From positions 108,743 through 172,742 of the forward strand of contig NZ_SMTE01000013.1 in the NCBI RefSeq assembly GCF_004357765.1: a DNA stretch of 64,000 nucleotides, written 5' to 3'. The position numbers were made by a program, and so were the translations under genes. Position 1 is the first letter of the stretch; each line of letters begins with the position of its first letter. Origin of the DNA: Pseudomonas putida. Its GTDB lineage: Bacteria; Pseudomonadota; Gammaproteobacteria; Pseudomonadales; Pseudomonadaceae. The notes below the pieces were generated by a model that saw only the letters and a list, made by a program, of their open reading frames with translations, ran no database searches and was not told the origin of the DNA. This document shows, one piece after another, positions 18,265 to 27,032 of the stretch.

Positions 18265-19071
18265 ATGCAACACAATGTCATTCTGGTCCTGCTCGACGGC
18301 CTCAACCACCAGGTCGCCCACCACGCCATGGGCCACCTGCATGCCTATGTCGAGGCCGATCGCGCCGCGCTGTACCGTGTCGAATGCGAACTGCCATCGC
18401 TGTCACGCCCGCTGTACGAATGCATCCTCACCGGCGTGGCGCCCATCGACAGCGGCATCGTGCACAACAACGTCAACCGCCTTTCGAACCAGCGCAGCGT
18501 CTTCCACTATGCTCGCGAAGCCAACCTGGGCACTGCGGCAGCGGCCTATCACTGGATGAGCGAGCTCTACAACCGCTCCCCCTTCGACCCGCTGCGCGAC
18601 CGCCATACCCATGCGCCGAAGCTGCCGATCCAGCACGGCCTGTTCTACTGGGACGACCGCTACCCCGACTCGCACCTGCTGGCCGATGCCGAGTACCTTC
18701 GCCGCCGCCATGCGCCCAACTTCCTGTTGGTGCATCCGATGAGCATCGACGACATCGGCCACCGTCACGGCCTGGACAGCAGTCAATACCGCAACGCCGC
18801 GCGCAGCGTGGACATCCTGCTCGCCGACTATCTTCCTGGCTGGCTCGAAGAGGGCTATCAGGTACTGGTCACCGCGGACCACGGCATGAACAACGACCGC
18901 TCGCACAATGGCCTGCTGGCGGAGGAGCGTGAGGTACCACTGTTCGTGTTCGGCGAGGGGTTCAGCCTCGATCCCGCTGCCAAGCCGTTGCAGACGGAGC
19001 TGTGTGGCACCATCTGCGAGCTGCTCGGCGCGGCGCACGACAAGAGTGTGTGCCGGGAGCTGCTCAAATGA
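18265..19071 (+). CDS. Cytoplasmic alkaline-phosphatase-superfamily enzyme (NPP/PhnA-like)
   Basis: A 268-aa metal-dependent phosphatase or phosphodiesterase fold without signal peptide. Superfamily ligands are visible: Asp11 in LLDGL, a probable nucleophile Ser47 in PSLSRPLY (position of Thr in NPP and phosphonoacetate hydrolase), HPMSIDDIGHRHG (Asp162 or Asp163, His166/168), and TADHGMN (Asp205, His206). It sits between the binding protein and the permeases, and its stop overlaps the first permease start (ATGA). Because the enzyme is cytosolic and embedded in an importer operon, it probably cleaves the imported substrate. Phosphodiester and phosphonate are both possible. Confidence 0.85.
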   Translation: MQHNVILVLLDGLNHQVAHHAMGHLHAYVEADRAALYRVECELPSLSRPLYECILTGVAPIDSGIVHNNVNRLSNQRSVFHYAREANLGTAAAAYHWMSELYNRSPFDPLRDRHTHAPKLPIQHGLFYWDDRYPDSHLLADAEYLRRRHAPNFLLVHPMSIDDIGHRHGLDSSQYRNAARSVDILLADYLPGWLEEGYQVLVTADHGMNNDRSHNGLLAEEREVPLFVFGEGFSLDPAAKPLQTELCGTICELLGAAHDKSVCRELLK

Positions 19072-19907
19072 AGCCTGGCAACCGCACCCGGGCCCTGGCC
19101 CTGCTGTGCCTGCTGCCCTTCGCGGTGTTCTTCGTCATCTTCCAGATCGCCCCGCTGGCCTGGGTGGCCATCAACAGCCTGCAATCGCAGACCGGTTGGG
19201 GGCTGGACAACTTCAGCAAGGTCTTCGCCTCGAAGTTCTACTTGCAGGCTTTGCAGCGCAGCCTGGAAATCAGCTTCTGGTCGAGCCTGTTCGGCATCGT
19301 CATCGCCACCCTCGGCGCCTACTCGCTGCGCCAGGTGGACTCGCGGCTGCGCGATTTCGTCAATGCATTCGCCAACATGACCAGCAACTTCGCTGGCGTG
19401 CCGCTGGCCTTCGCCTTCATCATTCTGCTCGGTTTCAATGGCGCATTGACCTTGCTGCTCAAGCAGATGGGCCTGCTGGAGGACTTCAGCATCTACTCCA
19501 AGAGCGGCCTGATCCTGGTCTACACCTATTTCCAGATCCCGCTCGGCGTGTTGCTGCTCTACCCGGCCTTCGATGCCCTGCGCGAGGACTGGCGCGAGTC
19601 GGCCGCGCTGCTTGGGGCCAACCATTGGCAGTATTGGCGGCACATCGGCCTGCCGGTGCTGACGCCGGCGCTGCTCGGCACCTTCGTCATTCTCCTGGCC
19701 AATGCCCTGGGCGCATACGCCACGGTCTATGCCCTGACCACCGGCAACTTCAACGTGCTGCCGATCCGCATCGCCAGTCTGGTGGCCGGGGACATCAACC
19801 TCGACCCAAACCTGGCCAGCGCCCTGGCGATGGTGCTGGTGGGGCTGATGACGCTGGTCACGGTGGTCCACCAATGGCTGCTCAAGAGGAGCTACCATGC
19901 CCGTTAA
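19068..19907 (+). CDS. ABC transporter permease (first)
   Basis: A 279-aa inner-membrane permease of the BPD_transp_1 type with about six hydrophobic segments. The EAA loop is seen as DWRESAALLGANHWQYWRHIGLPVL (about residue 170), which docks the ATPase. It starts inside the stop of the AP-superfamily gene and overlaps the next permease by 11 bases. The PotB/FbpB-like family handles polyamines, iron or phosphonates. The two separate permease genes imply a heterodimeric channel. Confidence 0.9.
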   Translation: MKPGNRTRALALLCLLPFAVFFVIFQIAPLAWVAINSLQSQTGWGLDNFSKVFASKFYLQALQRSLEISFWSSLFGIVIATLGAYSLRQVDSRLRDFVNAFANMTSNFAGVPLAFAFIILLGFNGALTLLLKQMGLLEDFSIYSKSGLILVYTYFQIPLGVLLLYPAFDALREDWRESAALLGANHWQYWRHIGLPVLTPALLGTFVILLANALGAYATVYALTTGNFNVLPIRIASLVAGDINLDPNLASALAMVLVGLMTLVTVVHQWLLKRSYHAR

Positions 19908-20691
19908 GCCCGTCTCCGCCAACCTGTACCACCGTGTGGTGGTGTACCTGCTGTTCCTGATCCTGCTCCTGCCCCTTGCTGGCACCCTCCTCTACTCGCT
20001 GGCCACCAGCTGGTCGGCCAGCCTGCTGCCCAGCGGCCTGACCTTCAAATGGTACCTGGCGCTATGGAGCGAGCCGCGCTTTCTGGCGGCATTCGGACAG
20101 TCGCTGCTGGTGTGCGTGGGCGCGCTGCTGCTGTCGGTGCTGTTGATCCTACCGCTACTGTTCGTGGTGCACTACCACTTCCCCAGACTCGACGCGCTGA
20201 TGAACATCCTCATCCTGTTGCCGTTCGCAGTGCCGCCGGTGGTGTCGTCGGTGGGACTGCTGCAGTTGTATGGCAGCGGGCCGATGGCCATGGTCGGTAC
20301 CCCGTGGATCCTGATCGGTTGCTATTTCACCATCGCATTGCCATTCATGTACCGCGCCATCACCAACAACCTGCAGGCCATCAACCTGCGCGACCTGATG
20401 GACGCTGCCCAGTTGCTCGGAGCCAGTACCTGGCAGGCTGCCTTGCTGGTGGTGCTGCCGAATCTGCGCAAGGGCCTGATGGTCGCGGTGCTGCTGTCGT
20501 TCTCGTTCCTGTTCGGCGAATTCGTGTTCGCCAACCTGCTGGTCGGCACGCGCTACGAGACGCTGCAGGTGTACCTGAACAACATGCGCAACAGCAGCGG
20601 CCATTTCAACAGCGCCCTGGTCATTTCGTACTTCGCCTTCGTGCTGGTCATGACCTGGATCGCCAACCGCCTGAACAAGGACAAGACCTGA
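19897..20691 (+). CDS. ABC transporter permease (second)
   Basis: A 264-aa partner permease with six hydrophobic segments. The EAA motif is DLMDAAQLLGASTWQAALLVVLPNL (about residue 168). AGAGGAG precedes the ATG. The gene overlaps the first permease and is followed by the ATPase gene with a single-base gap, so all are read from one transcript. PotC/FbpB-like family; the transported ligand is not determined by sequence. Confidence 0.9.
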   Translation: MPVKPVSANLYHRVVVYLLFLILLLPLAGTLLYSLATSWSASLLPSGLTFKWYLALWSEPRFLAAFGQSLLVCVGALLLSVLLILPLLFVVHYHFPRLDALMNILILLPFAVPPVVSSVGLLQLYGSGPMAMVGTPWILIGCYFTIALPFMYRAITNNLQAINLRDLMDAAQLLGASTWQAALLVVLPNLRKGLMVAVLLSFSFLFGEFVFANLLVGTRYETLQVYLNNMRNSSGHFNSALVISYFAFVLVMTWIANRLNKDKT

Positions 20692-20692
20692 C

Positions 20693-21682
20693 ATGAGCTT
20701 CGTCAGCGTGCAACGGCTACACAAGCGTTACGCGGGCAACCCGGTGTTCCAGGACATCGACTGCCAAATCGAACGTGGCGAATTCGTCACCCTGCTCGGC
20801 CCTTCCGGCTGTGGCAAATCCACCCTGCTGCGCTGCATCGCCGGCCTGACCCCGGTAGACAGCGGCAGCATCCTCCTCGATGGCCAGGATCTGGTGCCAC
20901 TGAGCCCACAGAAGCGCGGCATCGGCATGGTGTTCCAGAGCTATGCGTTGTTCCCCAACATGACGGTGGAACAGAACGTGGCCTTCGGCCTGCGCATGCA
21001 GAAGGTCGCCAGTGCCGAGCGCCAGAGCCGAGTCGCCGAGGCCCTCGCCCTGGTCGAGCTGAGCAGCTTCGCCGCACGCTATCCGCACCAGTTGTCGGGT
21101 GGCCAGTGCCAGCGCGTGGCCCTGGCCCGTTCGCTGGTCACCCGCCCACGCCTGCTTCTGCTGGACGAACCCCTGTCGGCGTTGGACGCGCGCATCCGCA
21201 AGCACCTGCGCGAGCAGATCCGTGCCATCCAGCGCGAGCTCGGGCTGACGACCATTTTCGTGACCCACGACCAAGAGGAAGCCCTGACCCTGTCCGACCG
21301 CATCTTCCTGATGAACGAAGGACGCATCGTCCAGAGCGGCGATGCCGAGACCCTGTATACCGCGCCGGCGGACCTGTTCGCCGCCGGATTCATCGGCAAC
21401 TACAACCTGCTTGACCCGCAAAGCGCCAGCCGGCTGCTGCAGCGTCCGATCGACAGCCGCCTGGCAATCCGCCCAGAGGCCATCAGCCTGGGCCGCGAAG
21501 GCGACCTGCAAGCCTTGGTGCGTAGCCACAGCCTGCTGGGCAACGTGATTCGCTACCGCGTCCAGGTGCGTGACGTGGAACTGGTGGTCGACGTGCTCAA
21601 TCGTTCGTCGGCAGACCTGTACGCCGACGGCCAGCAGGTGGCATTGTCGATCGACCCCGCGGCACTGCGGGAAGTGGCCTGA
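20693..21682 (+). CDS. ABC transporter ATP-binding protein
   Basis: A 329-aa ATPase with Walker A GPSGCGKST (about 35-43), signature LSGGQCQRVALARSL (about 134), Walker B LLLLDEPLSALD and the switch histidine in FVTHDQEEAL. A C-terminal extension (about 240-329) has the beta-rich TOBE regulatory character of PotA/FbpC/MalK-type importers. It energises the two permeases directly upstream. The HAD phosphatase gene starts 10 bp later. Confidence 0.93.
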   Translation: MSFVSVQRLHKRYAGNPVFQDIDCQIERGEFVTLLGPSGCGKSTLLRCIAGLTPVDSGSILLDGQDLVPLSPQKRGIGMVFQSYALFPNMTVEQNVAFGLRMQKVASAERQSRVAEALALVELSSFAARYPHQLSGGQCQRVALARSLVTRPRLLLLDEPLSALDARIRKHLREQIRAIQRELGLTTIFVTHDQEEALTLSDRIFLMNEGRIVQSGDAETLYTAPADLFAAGFIGNYNLLDPQSASRLLQRPIDSRLAIRPEAISLGREGDLQALVRSHSLLGNVIRYRVQVRDVELVVDVLNRSSADLYADGQQVALSIDPAALREVA

Positions 21683-21692
21683 GGAGAGCTGC

Positions 21693-22346
21693 ATGGCACT
21701 GGCAATTTTCGACTTGGACGAAACCCTGATTCACGGTGACTGCTCTTCCCTGTGGAGCGAGCAGATGGCCCGCCTGGGCTGGGTCGATGGCAAGGCGTTC
21801 CTGCGCCGCGACCATGAACTGATGGAAGCCTACGGCAAGGGCCACCTGCGCATGGAGGACTACATGGCCTTCAGCCTGGAGCCGATTGCCGGGCGAACCC
21901 TTGAGGAAATCGATCACCTGGTGGAGCCCTGGGTCGAGGACGTGATCGAACCGATCATCTACGGCGATGGCTGTCGCTGCATCGCCGAGCACCGCCGACG
22001 TGGCGACCGCATCCTGATCATCTCGGCCAGCGGCACGCACCTGGTCGGTCCAATCGCCGCACGCCTGGGCGTCGACGAGTACCTGGCCATCGAACTGGAG
22101 GCGGTCAACGGTGTGTACACCGGCAACACCCATGGCGTGTTGACCTACCGCGAAGGCAAGATCACCCGGCTGATGGAGTGGCTGGATCAGGAGCAGGAGA
22201 ATCTGGAAGGGGCGAGCTTCTATTCCGATTCGCGCAACGATCTGCCGTTGCTTTTGAAGGTGGACCATCCGCATGTGGTGAACCCCGATGCGGTGCTGCG
22301 CGAGCATGCCCAGACCAATGGCTGGCCGATCTTGGACTGGAGCTGA
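21693..22346 (+). CDS. HAD-family phosphatase, SerB-like subclass IB
   Basis: A 217-aa hydrolase with the HAD nucleophile motif DLDETL (Asp7, Asp9), motif II IISASGTHLVGPIAARLGV (Ser in SAS) and motif III/IV YSDSRNDLPLL. The subclass IB cap makes it similar to phosphoserine phosphatase and to PgpC/CicA-type enzymes. It is last in the importer operon, 10 bp after the ATPase, with GAGGAG upstream. It may act on the phosphorylated product left by the AP-superfamily enzyme; the substrate is unknown. Confidence 0.87.
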   Translation: MALAIFDLDETLIHGDCSSLWSEQMARLGWVDGKAFLRRDHELMEAYGKGHLRMEDYMAFSLEPIAGRTLEEIDHLVEPWVEDVIEPIIYGDGCRCIAEHRRRGDRILIISASGTHLVGPIAARLGVDEYLAIELEAVNGVYTGNTHGVLTYREGKITRLMEWLDQEQENLEGASFYSDSRNDLPLLLKVDHPHVVNPDAVLREHAQTNGWPILDWS

Positions 22347-22364
22347 AACCTGCTGCGTCGGTTC

Positions 22365-22444
22365 GGCCACTTCGCGGGACAAGCCCGCTCCCACTGTCTG
22401 GATGAATGATGACTGTGGGAGCAGGCTTGTCCCGCGAAGGGGCC
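22365..22444. repeat. REP inverted pair after the importer operon
   Basis: Two inverted copies of CGCGGGACAAGC(C)CGCTCCCAC enclosed by GGCC arms, between convergent genes (HAD hydrolase and quinone oxidoreductase). It probably serves as the shared 3' boundary. Confidence 0.9.
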
Positions 22445-22452
22445 AGGCCTGC

Positions 22453-23415
22453 CTACACCAGGCTAGGGTCGATCACCATCACCAGCTTGCCCGAAACCCG
22501 ATTGGTCTCAAGCTCGGCATAAGCCGCCTGGGCGAATTCCACCGGGTAGGTATCGACCAGCTGTGGCGACAGCCGCCCTTCCGTGAACAGCGGCCACACC
22601 TGCTGCTGCAAATCACGCAGCAACTCGGCCTTGAACCCCTCGTCGCGGTTGCGCAGGGTCGAACCCGTGATCTGCAGGCGCTTGCCCAGCACCTGGGCCA
22701 GGTCCAGCTCGACCTTGCGCCCCCCCATCAGGCCGATGATCACCCAGCGTCCATCGCGGGCCAGCAACTGCAGGTTGAGCTGGCCATAGCTGGCCCCCAC
22801 CGGGTCGAGGATCACATCGAAGGGTCCGAAGCGTTCCAGGTCGTCGAGGTTCTCGTTGCGCACCACGCCTCCAGCAGCGCCCAAGGCCTGGCAGTAGTCC
22901 AGGCGGTCCTTGGAGCCGACGCTGACCCATACCGGGCTGCCGAAGGCCTTGCACAGCTGGATCGCTGCACTGCCCACGCCACTGGCGCCAGCATGCACCA
23001 GGACTTTCTCACCGGCCTTCAGGCCGCCCAGCTGGAAGATGTTCAGCCACGCGGTGGCGTACACCTCCGGCAGCGCTGCAGCTTCGTGCAGGCTCAGGCC
23101 TTCGGGAACCGGCAGTACATGACGGGCATCGACCACCACTTCCTCGGCCATCGCCCCGCTGGCAAGCAGCGCGCACACGCGATCGCCGACCCGCCAATCG
23201 GCTCCGGCTCCCACTTCCTCGACCACCCCTGCGCACTCCAGCCCCATGTACGGGCTGGCACCTGGCGGCGGCGGGTAAAGCCCGGCCTTTTGCAGCAGAT
23301 CGGCGCGATTCAAGCCCGCAGCGGCCACACGAATACGCACTTGGCCCGCATCACAGGTCGGTCGTTCGGCTTCGACCCAAGCCACATGTCCGTCAACGCC
23401 TTGCAATGCCTTCAC
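22453..23415 (-). CDS. NAD(P)H:quinone oxidoreductase, MDR superfamily (PIG3-like)
   Basis: A zinc-free medium-chain reductase of 320 aa, of the quinone oxidoreductase / TP53I3 (PIG3) type. Visible features are AAGLNRADLLQKAGLYPPPPGASPYMGLE near the N-terminus, YATAWLNIF, and the nucleotide-binding turn HAGASGVGSAAIQL (about 140). The zinc-ligand cysteines of alcohol dehydrogenases are missing. It probably reduces quinones or enones with NADPH. It is divergent from prc and appears monocistronic. Confidence 0.9.
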   Translation of the reverse strand: MKALQGVDGHVAWVEAERPTCDAGQVRIRVAAAGLNRADLLQKAGLYPPPPGASPYMGLECAGVVEEVGAGADWRVGDRVCALLASGAMAEEVVVDARHVLPVPEGLSLHEAAALPEVYATAWLNIFQLGGLKAGEKVLVHAGASGVGSAAIQLCKAFGSPVWVSVGSKDRLDYCQALGAAGGVVRNENLDDLERFGPFDVILDPVGASYGQLNLQLLARDGRWVIIGLMGGRKVELDLAQVLGKRLQITGSTLRNRDEGFKAELLRDLQQQVWPLFTEGRLSPQLVDTYPVEFAQAAYAELETNRVSGKLVMVIDPSLV

Positions 23416-23525
23416 AGTGCCTCCATAGTTGAATCATATGACTGAGCCTGGGACAGCTATGTCCCAGGCTTTTTGCAGTATGCGACCGGATCTTTGGAAC
23501 CGGCGAACGGAAAAGACGGCCTACT

Positions 23526-25640
23526 ATGCGTGATCAATTGCCTCCACGTCGAATCAGCATGAAGCAATTCATTCCCAGCACCGCCCTTGCCCTGGTCATC
23601 GGCCTTGGCAGCCTCGCGCTCGGCGGCACTGCATCGGCCGCCAATAAGTGGGACAGCCTGCAGCCGGACCGCGATGAAATCGTCGCCAGCCTCAACGTGG
23701 TCGAGCTGCTAAAACGCCACCACTACAGCAAGCCGCCGCTGGACGATGCTCGCTCCGTCATCATCTACGACAGCTACATCAAATTGCTCGACCCTGCGCG
23801 CAGCTACTTCACCGCCGCCGACATCCGCGAATTCGACAAGTGGAAGACGCAGTTCGACGACTTCCTCAAGAGCGGTAACCTGGATCCCGGCTTCACCATC
23901 TACAAGCGCTATCTCGACCGCGTCAAATCGCGGCTCGACTTCGCCCTGGCCGAGCTGGCCAAAGGCGTCGACAAAATGGACTTCACCACCCACGAGACCT
24001 TGCTGATCGATCGCAAGGACGCACCGTGGATGAAGAACCAGGCCGAGCTCGACGACCTGTGGCGCAAACGCGTCAAGGACGAAGTGCTGCGCCAGAAGCT
24101 GGCCGGCAAGGATCCCAAGCAGATCCAGGAAACCCTGACCAAACGCTACAAGAATCAACTGGCGCGTCTCGACCAGACCCGGGCCGAAGACATCTTCCAG
24201 GCCTACATCAACACCTTCGCCCAGTCCTACGACCCGCACACCAACTATCTGTCGCCGGACAACGCCGAGAACTTCGACATCAACATGAGCCTGTCGCTCG
24301 AGGGCATCGGCGCGGTGCTGCAGAGCGACAACGACCAGGTCAAGATCGTGCGCCTGGTGCCGGCAGGCCCGGCGGCCAAGACCAAGCAGGTGGCACCTGC
24401 CGACAAGATCATCGGCGTGGCCCAGGGCAACAAGGAAATGGTCGACGTGGTCGGCTGGCGCCTGGACGAAGTGGTCAAGCTGATCCGTGGCCCGAAAGGC
24501 TCGGTGGTGCGCCTGGAGATCATCCCGGCCAGCAACGCCCCGAACGACCAGACCAGCAAGATCGTTTCGATCACCCGCGAAGCGGTCAAGCTCGAGGAGC
24601 AGGCGGCGAAAAAGTCGGTGCTCAAGCTCAAGCAGGACGGCCGTGACTACAAGCTGGGCATCATCGAGATTCCGGCCTTCTACCTCGACTTCAAGGCGTA
24701 CCGCGCCGGTGATCCCGAGTACAAGAGCACCACGCGCGACGTGAAGAAACTGCTCACCGAGCTGCAGAAGGAAAAAGTCGACGGCGTGGTCATCGACCTG
24801 CGCAACAACGGCGGCGGTTCGCTGCAGGAAGCCACCGAGCTGACCAGCCTGTTCATCGAAAAGGGCCCGACGGTGCTGGTGCGCAACAGCGATGGCCGCG
24901 TCGACGTGCTCGAAGACGAAAATCCCGGCGCCTTCTACAAAGGCCCGCTGGCGCTGCTGGTGAATCGTCTCTCGGCCTCGGCTTCGGAGATCTTCGCCGG
25001 CGCCATGCAGGATTACCATCGCGCACTGATCATCGGCGGTCAGACCTTCGGCAAGGGCACGGTGCAGACCATCCAGCCGCTCAACCATGGCGAGCTGAAG
25101 CTGACCCTGGCCAAGTTCTACCGGGTTTCCGGGCAGAGCACCCAGCACCAGGGCGTGCTGCCGGACATCGATTACCCGTCGATCATCGACACCAAGGAAA
25201 TCGGTGAAAGCGCCCTGCCCGAAGCCATGCCCTGGGACACCATTCGCCCAGTGGTCAAGCCTGCGGCCGATCCGTTCAAGCCGTTCCTGGCTCAGCTGAA
25301 GGCGCAGCATGAGGCGCGCAGCGCCAAGGATGCGGAGTTCACCTACATCCGCGACCGTCTGGCCCTGACCCAGAAGCTGATGAACGAGAAGACGGTCAGC
25401 CTCAACGAGCAGGAACGCCGTGCCCGCCATGATGACATCGAAGCCAAGCAACTGGCCCTGGAGAACGTACGCCGCAAGGCCAAGGGCGAAGAACCGCTCA
25501 AGGAACTGAAGAAAGAGGACGAGGACGCCTTGCCTGCAGAGGATGAAGACACCAAGCCGGAAGACGACGCCTACCTGTCCGAAACCGGTCGCATCCTGCT
25601 CGACTACCTGAGCATCAGCTCCCAGGTGGCCAAGCACTGA
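23526..25640 (+). CDS. prc: C-terminal processing (tail-specific) protease Prc
   Basis: Periplasmic S41 protease, 704 aa, that degrades substrates from their C-termini and in Pseudomonas acts on MucA and peptidoglycan hydrolases. Signal peptide ends near GTASAAN. A PDZ domain occupies about 245-335 and the protease core about 370-560, with catalytic Ser485 in LSASASEIF and Lys510 in TFGKGTVQT. A charged C-terminal region (about 590-690) matches the family. The start may be ATG 23526 (GGAAAAG upstream) or ATG 23559, which gives a shorter signal peptide. It is monocistronic with a strong terminator. Confidence 0.95.
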   Translation: MRDQLPPRRISMKQFIPSTALALVIGLGSLALGGTASAANKWDSLQPDRDEIVASLNVVELLKRHHYSKPPLDDARSVIIYDSYIKLLDPARSYFTAADIREFDKWKTQFDDFLKSGNLDPGFTIYKRYLDRVKSRLDFALAELAKGVDKMDFTTHETLLIDRKDAPWMKNQAELDDLWRKRVKDEVLRQKLAGKDPKQIQETLTKRYKNQLARLDQTRAEDIFQAYINTFAQSYDPHTNYLSPDNAENFDINMSLSLEGIGAVLQSDNDQVKIVRLVPAGPAAKTKQVAPADKIIGVAQGNKEMVDVVGWRLDEVVKLIRGPKGSVVRLEIIPASNAPNDQTSKIVSITREAVKLEEQAAKKSVLKLKQDGRDYKLGIIEIPAFYLDFKAYRAGDPEYKSTTRDVKKLLTELQKEKVDGVVIDLRNNGGGSLQEATELTSLFIEKGPTVLVRNSDGRVDVLEDENPGAFYKGPLALLVNRLSASASEIFAGAMQDYHRALIIGGQTFGKGTVQTIQPLNHGELKLTLAKFYRVSGQSTQHQGVLPDIDYPSIIDTKEIGESALPEAMPWDTIRPVVKPAADPFKPFLAQLKAQHEARSAKDAEFTYIRDRLALTQKLMNEKTVSLNEQERRARHDDIEAKQLALENVRRKAKGEEPLKELKKEDEDALPAEDEDTKPEDDAYLSETGRILLDYLSISSQVAKH

Positions 25641-25660
25641 GGCGCTCGCTGTAACGGGAA

Positions 25661-25690
25661 AGGGGCGAACGTTGCGGTGTTCGCCCCTTT
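25661..25690 (+). terminator. Terminator of prc
   Basis: An 11-bp stem AAGGGGCGAAC / GTTCGCCCCTT with an 8-nt loop is followed by a run of seven T, 20 nt past the prc stop. Textbook intrinsic terminator. Confidence 0.93.
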
Positions 25691-25769
25691 TTTTCGCTTT
25701 GGAGGTGCGGGGCTGCAGAGATCGAGCGCCGCACAGATCGAGCGCCGCCTCAGCCCCCAAGGCAACTGC

Positions 25770-26138
25770 TCAGGCCTCTTCGGGATAACTGTACTCGAAC
25801 ACCCTCACCACCTCGGACGCATGCCAGGACGCCGCTTCCATCCCGTCGACCGGCCCGGAGAAACGCCCCAGGCGCTCCACGCACTCGAAGAAGCCGGTGC
25901 GTGGCAGACGGCTGGCTCCTTGGCTGATGACCAACGAGCTGCGCAGCGGCTGCTCGGCTCGGGCATCGAGCACCGCCAGGTACTCCAGCGCGGCTGTGAG
26001 CGTCTGCATCGCCGGAGTGGGCAACTGCAGGCGCTCGAGCAGTGCGCGGTAAGTGAGCAGATGGCGTTGACGGCGGGCCAGGTCAAGCTCGTCCAGCAGG
26101 CTCTGCCAATGCTGGCGGCTGATCCTGACCTGGCTCAT
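25770..26138 (-). CDS. Hypothetical protein paired with an XRE regulator
   Basis: I do not recognise the family. The 122-aa product begins MSQVRISRQHWQSLLDELDLARR; its ATG overlaps the stop of the XRE gene by three bases (ATGA), so it is translationally coupled to it. The first half is helical and Leu/Ala/Arg-rich, and the second half carries FFECVERLGRF and WHASEVVRVFEYSYPEEA with mixed beta character. There is no signal peptide or membrane segment. The pairing with a small antitoxin-like DNA-binding protein behind a palindromic operator makes a toxin, co-regulator or effector role possible, but none is shown. Confidence 0.72.
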   Translation of the reverse strand: MSQVRISRQHWQSLLDELDLARRQRHLLTYRALLERLQLPTPAMQTLTAALEYLAVLDARAEQPLRSSLVISQGASRLPRTGFFECVERLGRFSGPVDGMEAASWHASEVVRVFEYSYPEEA

Positions 26139-26473
26139 GACGGCTCGCTCCAACCGGCCACGCCCAGATGCCAGGCCAAGGCTCGGCGGATGGCAGCATC
26201 GGGCTGGCGTTCGCCGGACTCGATCATGGCCAGATAGGCCGGACTGACACCGACATTGCGTGCCAGTTGCTCAGGCGCGATGCCCTTGGCCTGACGCAAC
26301 TGTGCCACTTCACTGAACGCCGGCAAGCTGACCGGCTCGCGCGGGGCAGCCGGCTCGCTGGCCGCGACCACCGCCGGCGCCTGCCCTGCCGCCTTGAGCA
26401 AGGCCTGATACTGCTCCCAGGGAACGACGGCGTACTCCGGCTGACCGTCCCGGCTGATGACCTGAATTCCCAT
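26135..26473 (-). CDS. XRE-family small DNA-binding protein (antitoxin-like)
   Basis: A 112-aa two-part protein. The N-terminus MGIQVISRDGQPEYAVVPWEQY resembles the short beta-hairpin/helix module seen in antitoxins and their relatives. An Ala/Pro linker (35-50) leads to a C-terminal helix-turn-helix (about 55-108: EVAQLRQAKGIAPEQLARNVGVS and PAYLAMIESGERQPDAAI) of the Cro/CI-XRE class. It is first in a two-gene unit and lies 40 bp downstream of a perfect inverted repeat, so autoregulation is likely. No toxin domain is recognised in the partner. Confidence 0.8.
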   Translation of the reverse strand: MGIQVISRDGQPEYAVVPWEQYQALLKAAGQAPAVVAASEPAAPREPVSLPAFSEVAQLRQAKGIAPEQLARNVGVSPAYLAMIESGERQPDAAIRRALAWHLGVAGWSEPS

Positions 26474-26502
26474 TACAACCCCCTCACGTAGGACTACAGC
26501 AT

Positions 26503-26540
26503 GTAATCCGTAGGCATAATCCTTATGCCAATTATATTAC
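26503..26540. promoter_or_regulatory. Palindromic operator upstream of the XRE gene
   Basis: GGCATAA-tcc-TTATGCC (26513-26529) is a perfect 7-bp inverted repeat, flanked symmetrically by GTAAT (26503) and ATTAC (26536). It lies 40-67 bp before the XRE start codon, where a promoter should be. It is most likely the binding site of the XRE protein itself. Confidence 0.65.
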
Positions 26541-26573
26541 CAAGCTCGGGAGTCTGTGTGCTTCAGGGCGAAA

Positions 26574-27014
26574 TCAATGGGTATTGCGCTCCAGACCCAA
26601 GGCTTCCGGGGTGTCTGGCAGACGCTCCACCACGCGCAAGCGTTCCGGCGCCTGGCTGTCTCGCCAGGCCTTGAAGCGGGCCAACTCGTCGGCCACGGTC
26701 TTGAGCACCCAACCGAGCACGGCGATGTCATCGAGAAAGCCGACCCCCAACAACCAATCGGGAATCGCATCGATAGGACTGACGAAATACAGCAGTCCGG
26801 CCACGATGGTCACCAGCGCCTTCGGACTGATCGCGCGGTACTCGCCCCGCCACCACGCCAGGCACAGCGACTGCAACAGCCGCACGTCTTCACGCAGCTG
26901 GCCGAGGCGCGGACCCTTACGGGCCACGGCAAACAGCAAAGCCGGCAGCCGGCCGCGGCTGAGCAGACGCTCGGCCAGGGGCAGGAAACGGGCGAAATTC
27001 CAGGGTGCGCTCAT
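26574..27014 (-). CDS. YkvA/DUF1232 family membrane protein
   Basis: A 146-aa protein of the DUF1232 family, recognised by the motif YFVSPIDAIPDWLLGVGFLDDIAVLGWVLKTVADEL (about 75-110). A short hydrophobic helix within the motif (ALVTIVAGLLYFVSPIDAIP) suggests membrane association. The family has no firmly known function, though members occur near envelope and stress genes. The gene is isolated, with a DnaA-box-like palindrome 20-50 bp upstream. The start at 27014 gives MSAPWNFARF. Confidence 0.85.
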   Translation of the reverse strand: MSAPWNFARFLPLAERLLSRGRLPALLFAVARKGPRLGQLREDVRLLQSLCLAWWRGEYRAISPKALVTIVAGLLYFVSPIDAIPDWLLGVGFLDDIAVLGWVLKTVADELARFKAWRDSQAPERLRVVERLPDTPEALGLERNTH

Positions 27015-27032
27015 GGAGCCTCCGACAGCGAG

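Noticed and set aside
23709-25760. 683-aa minus-strand frame over prc
   Set aside because: Antisense to the complete Prc protease; no start signal and no domain.
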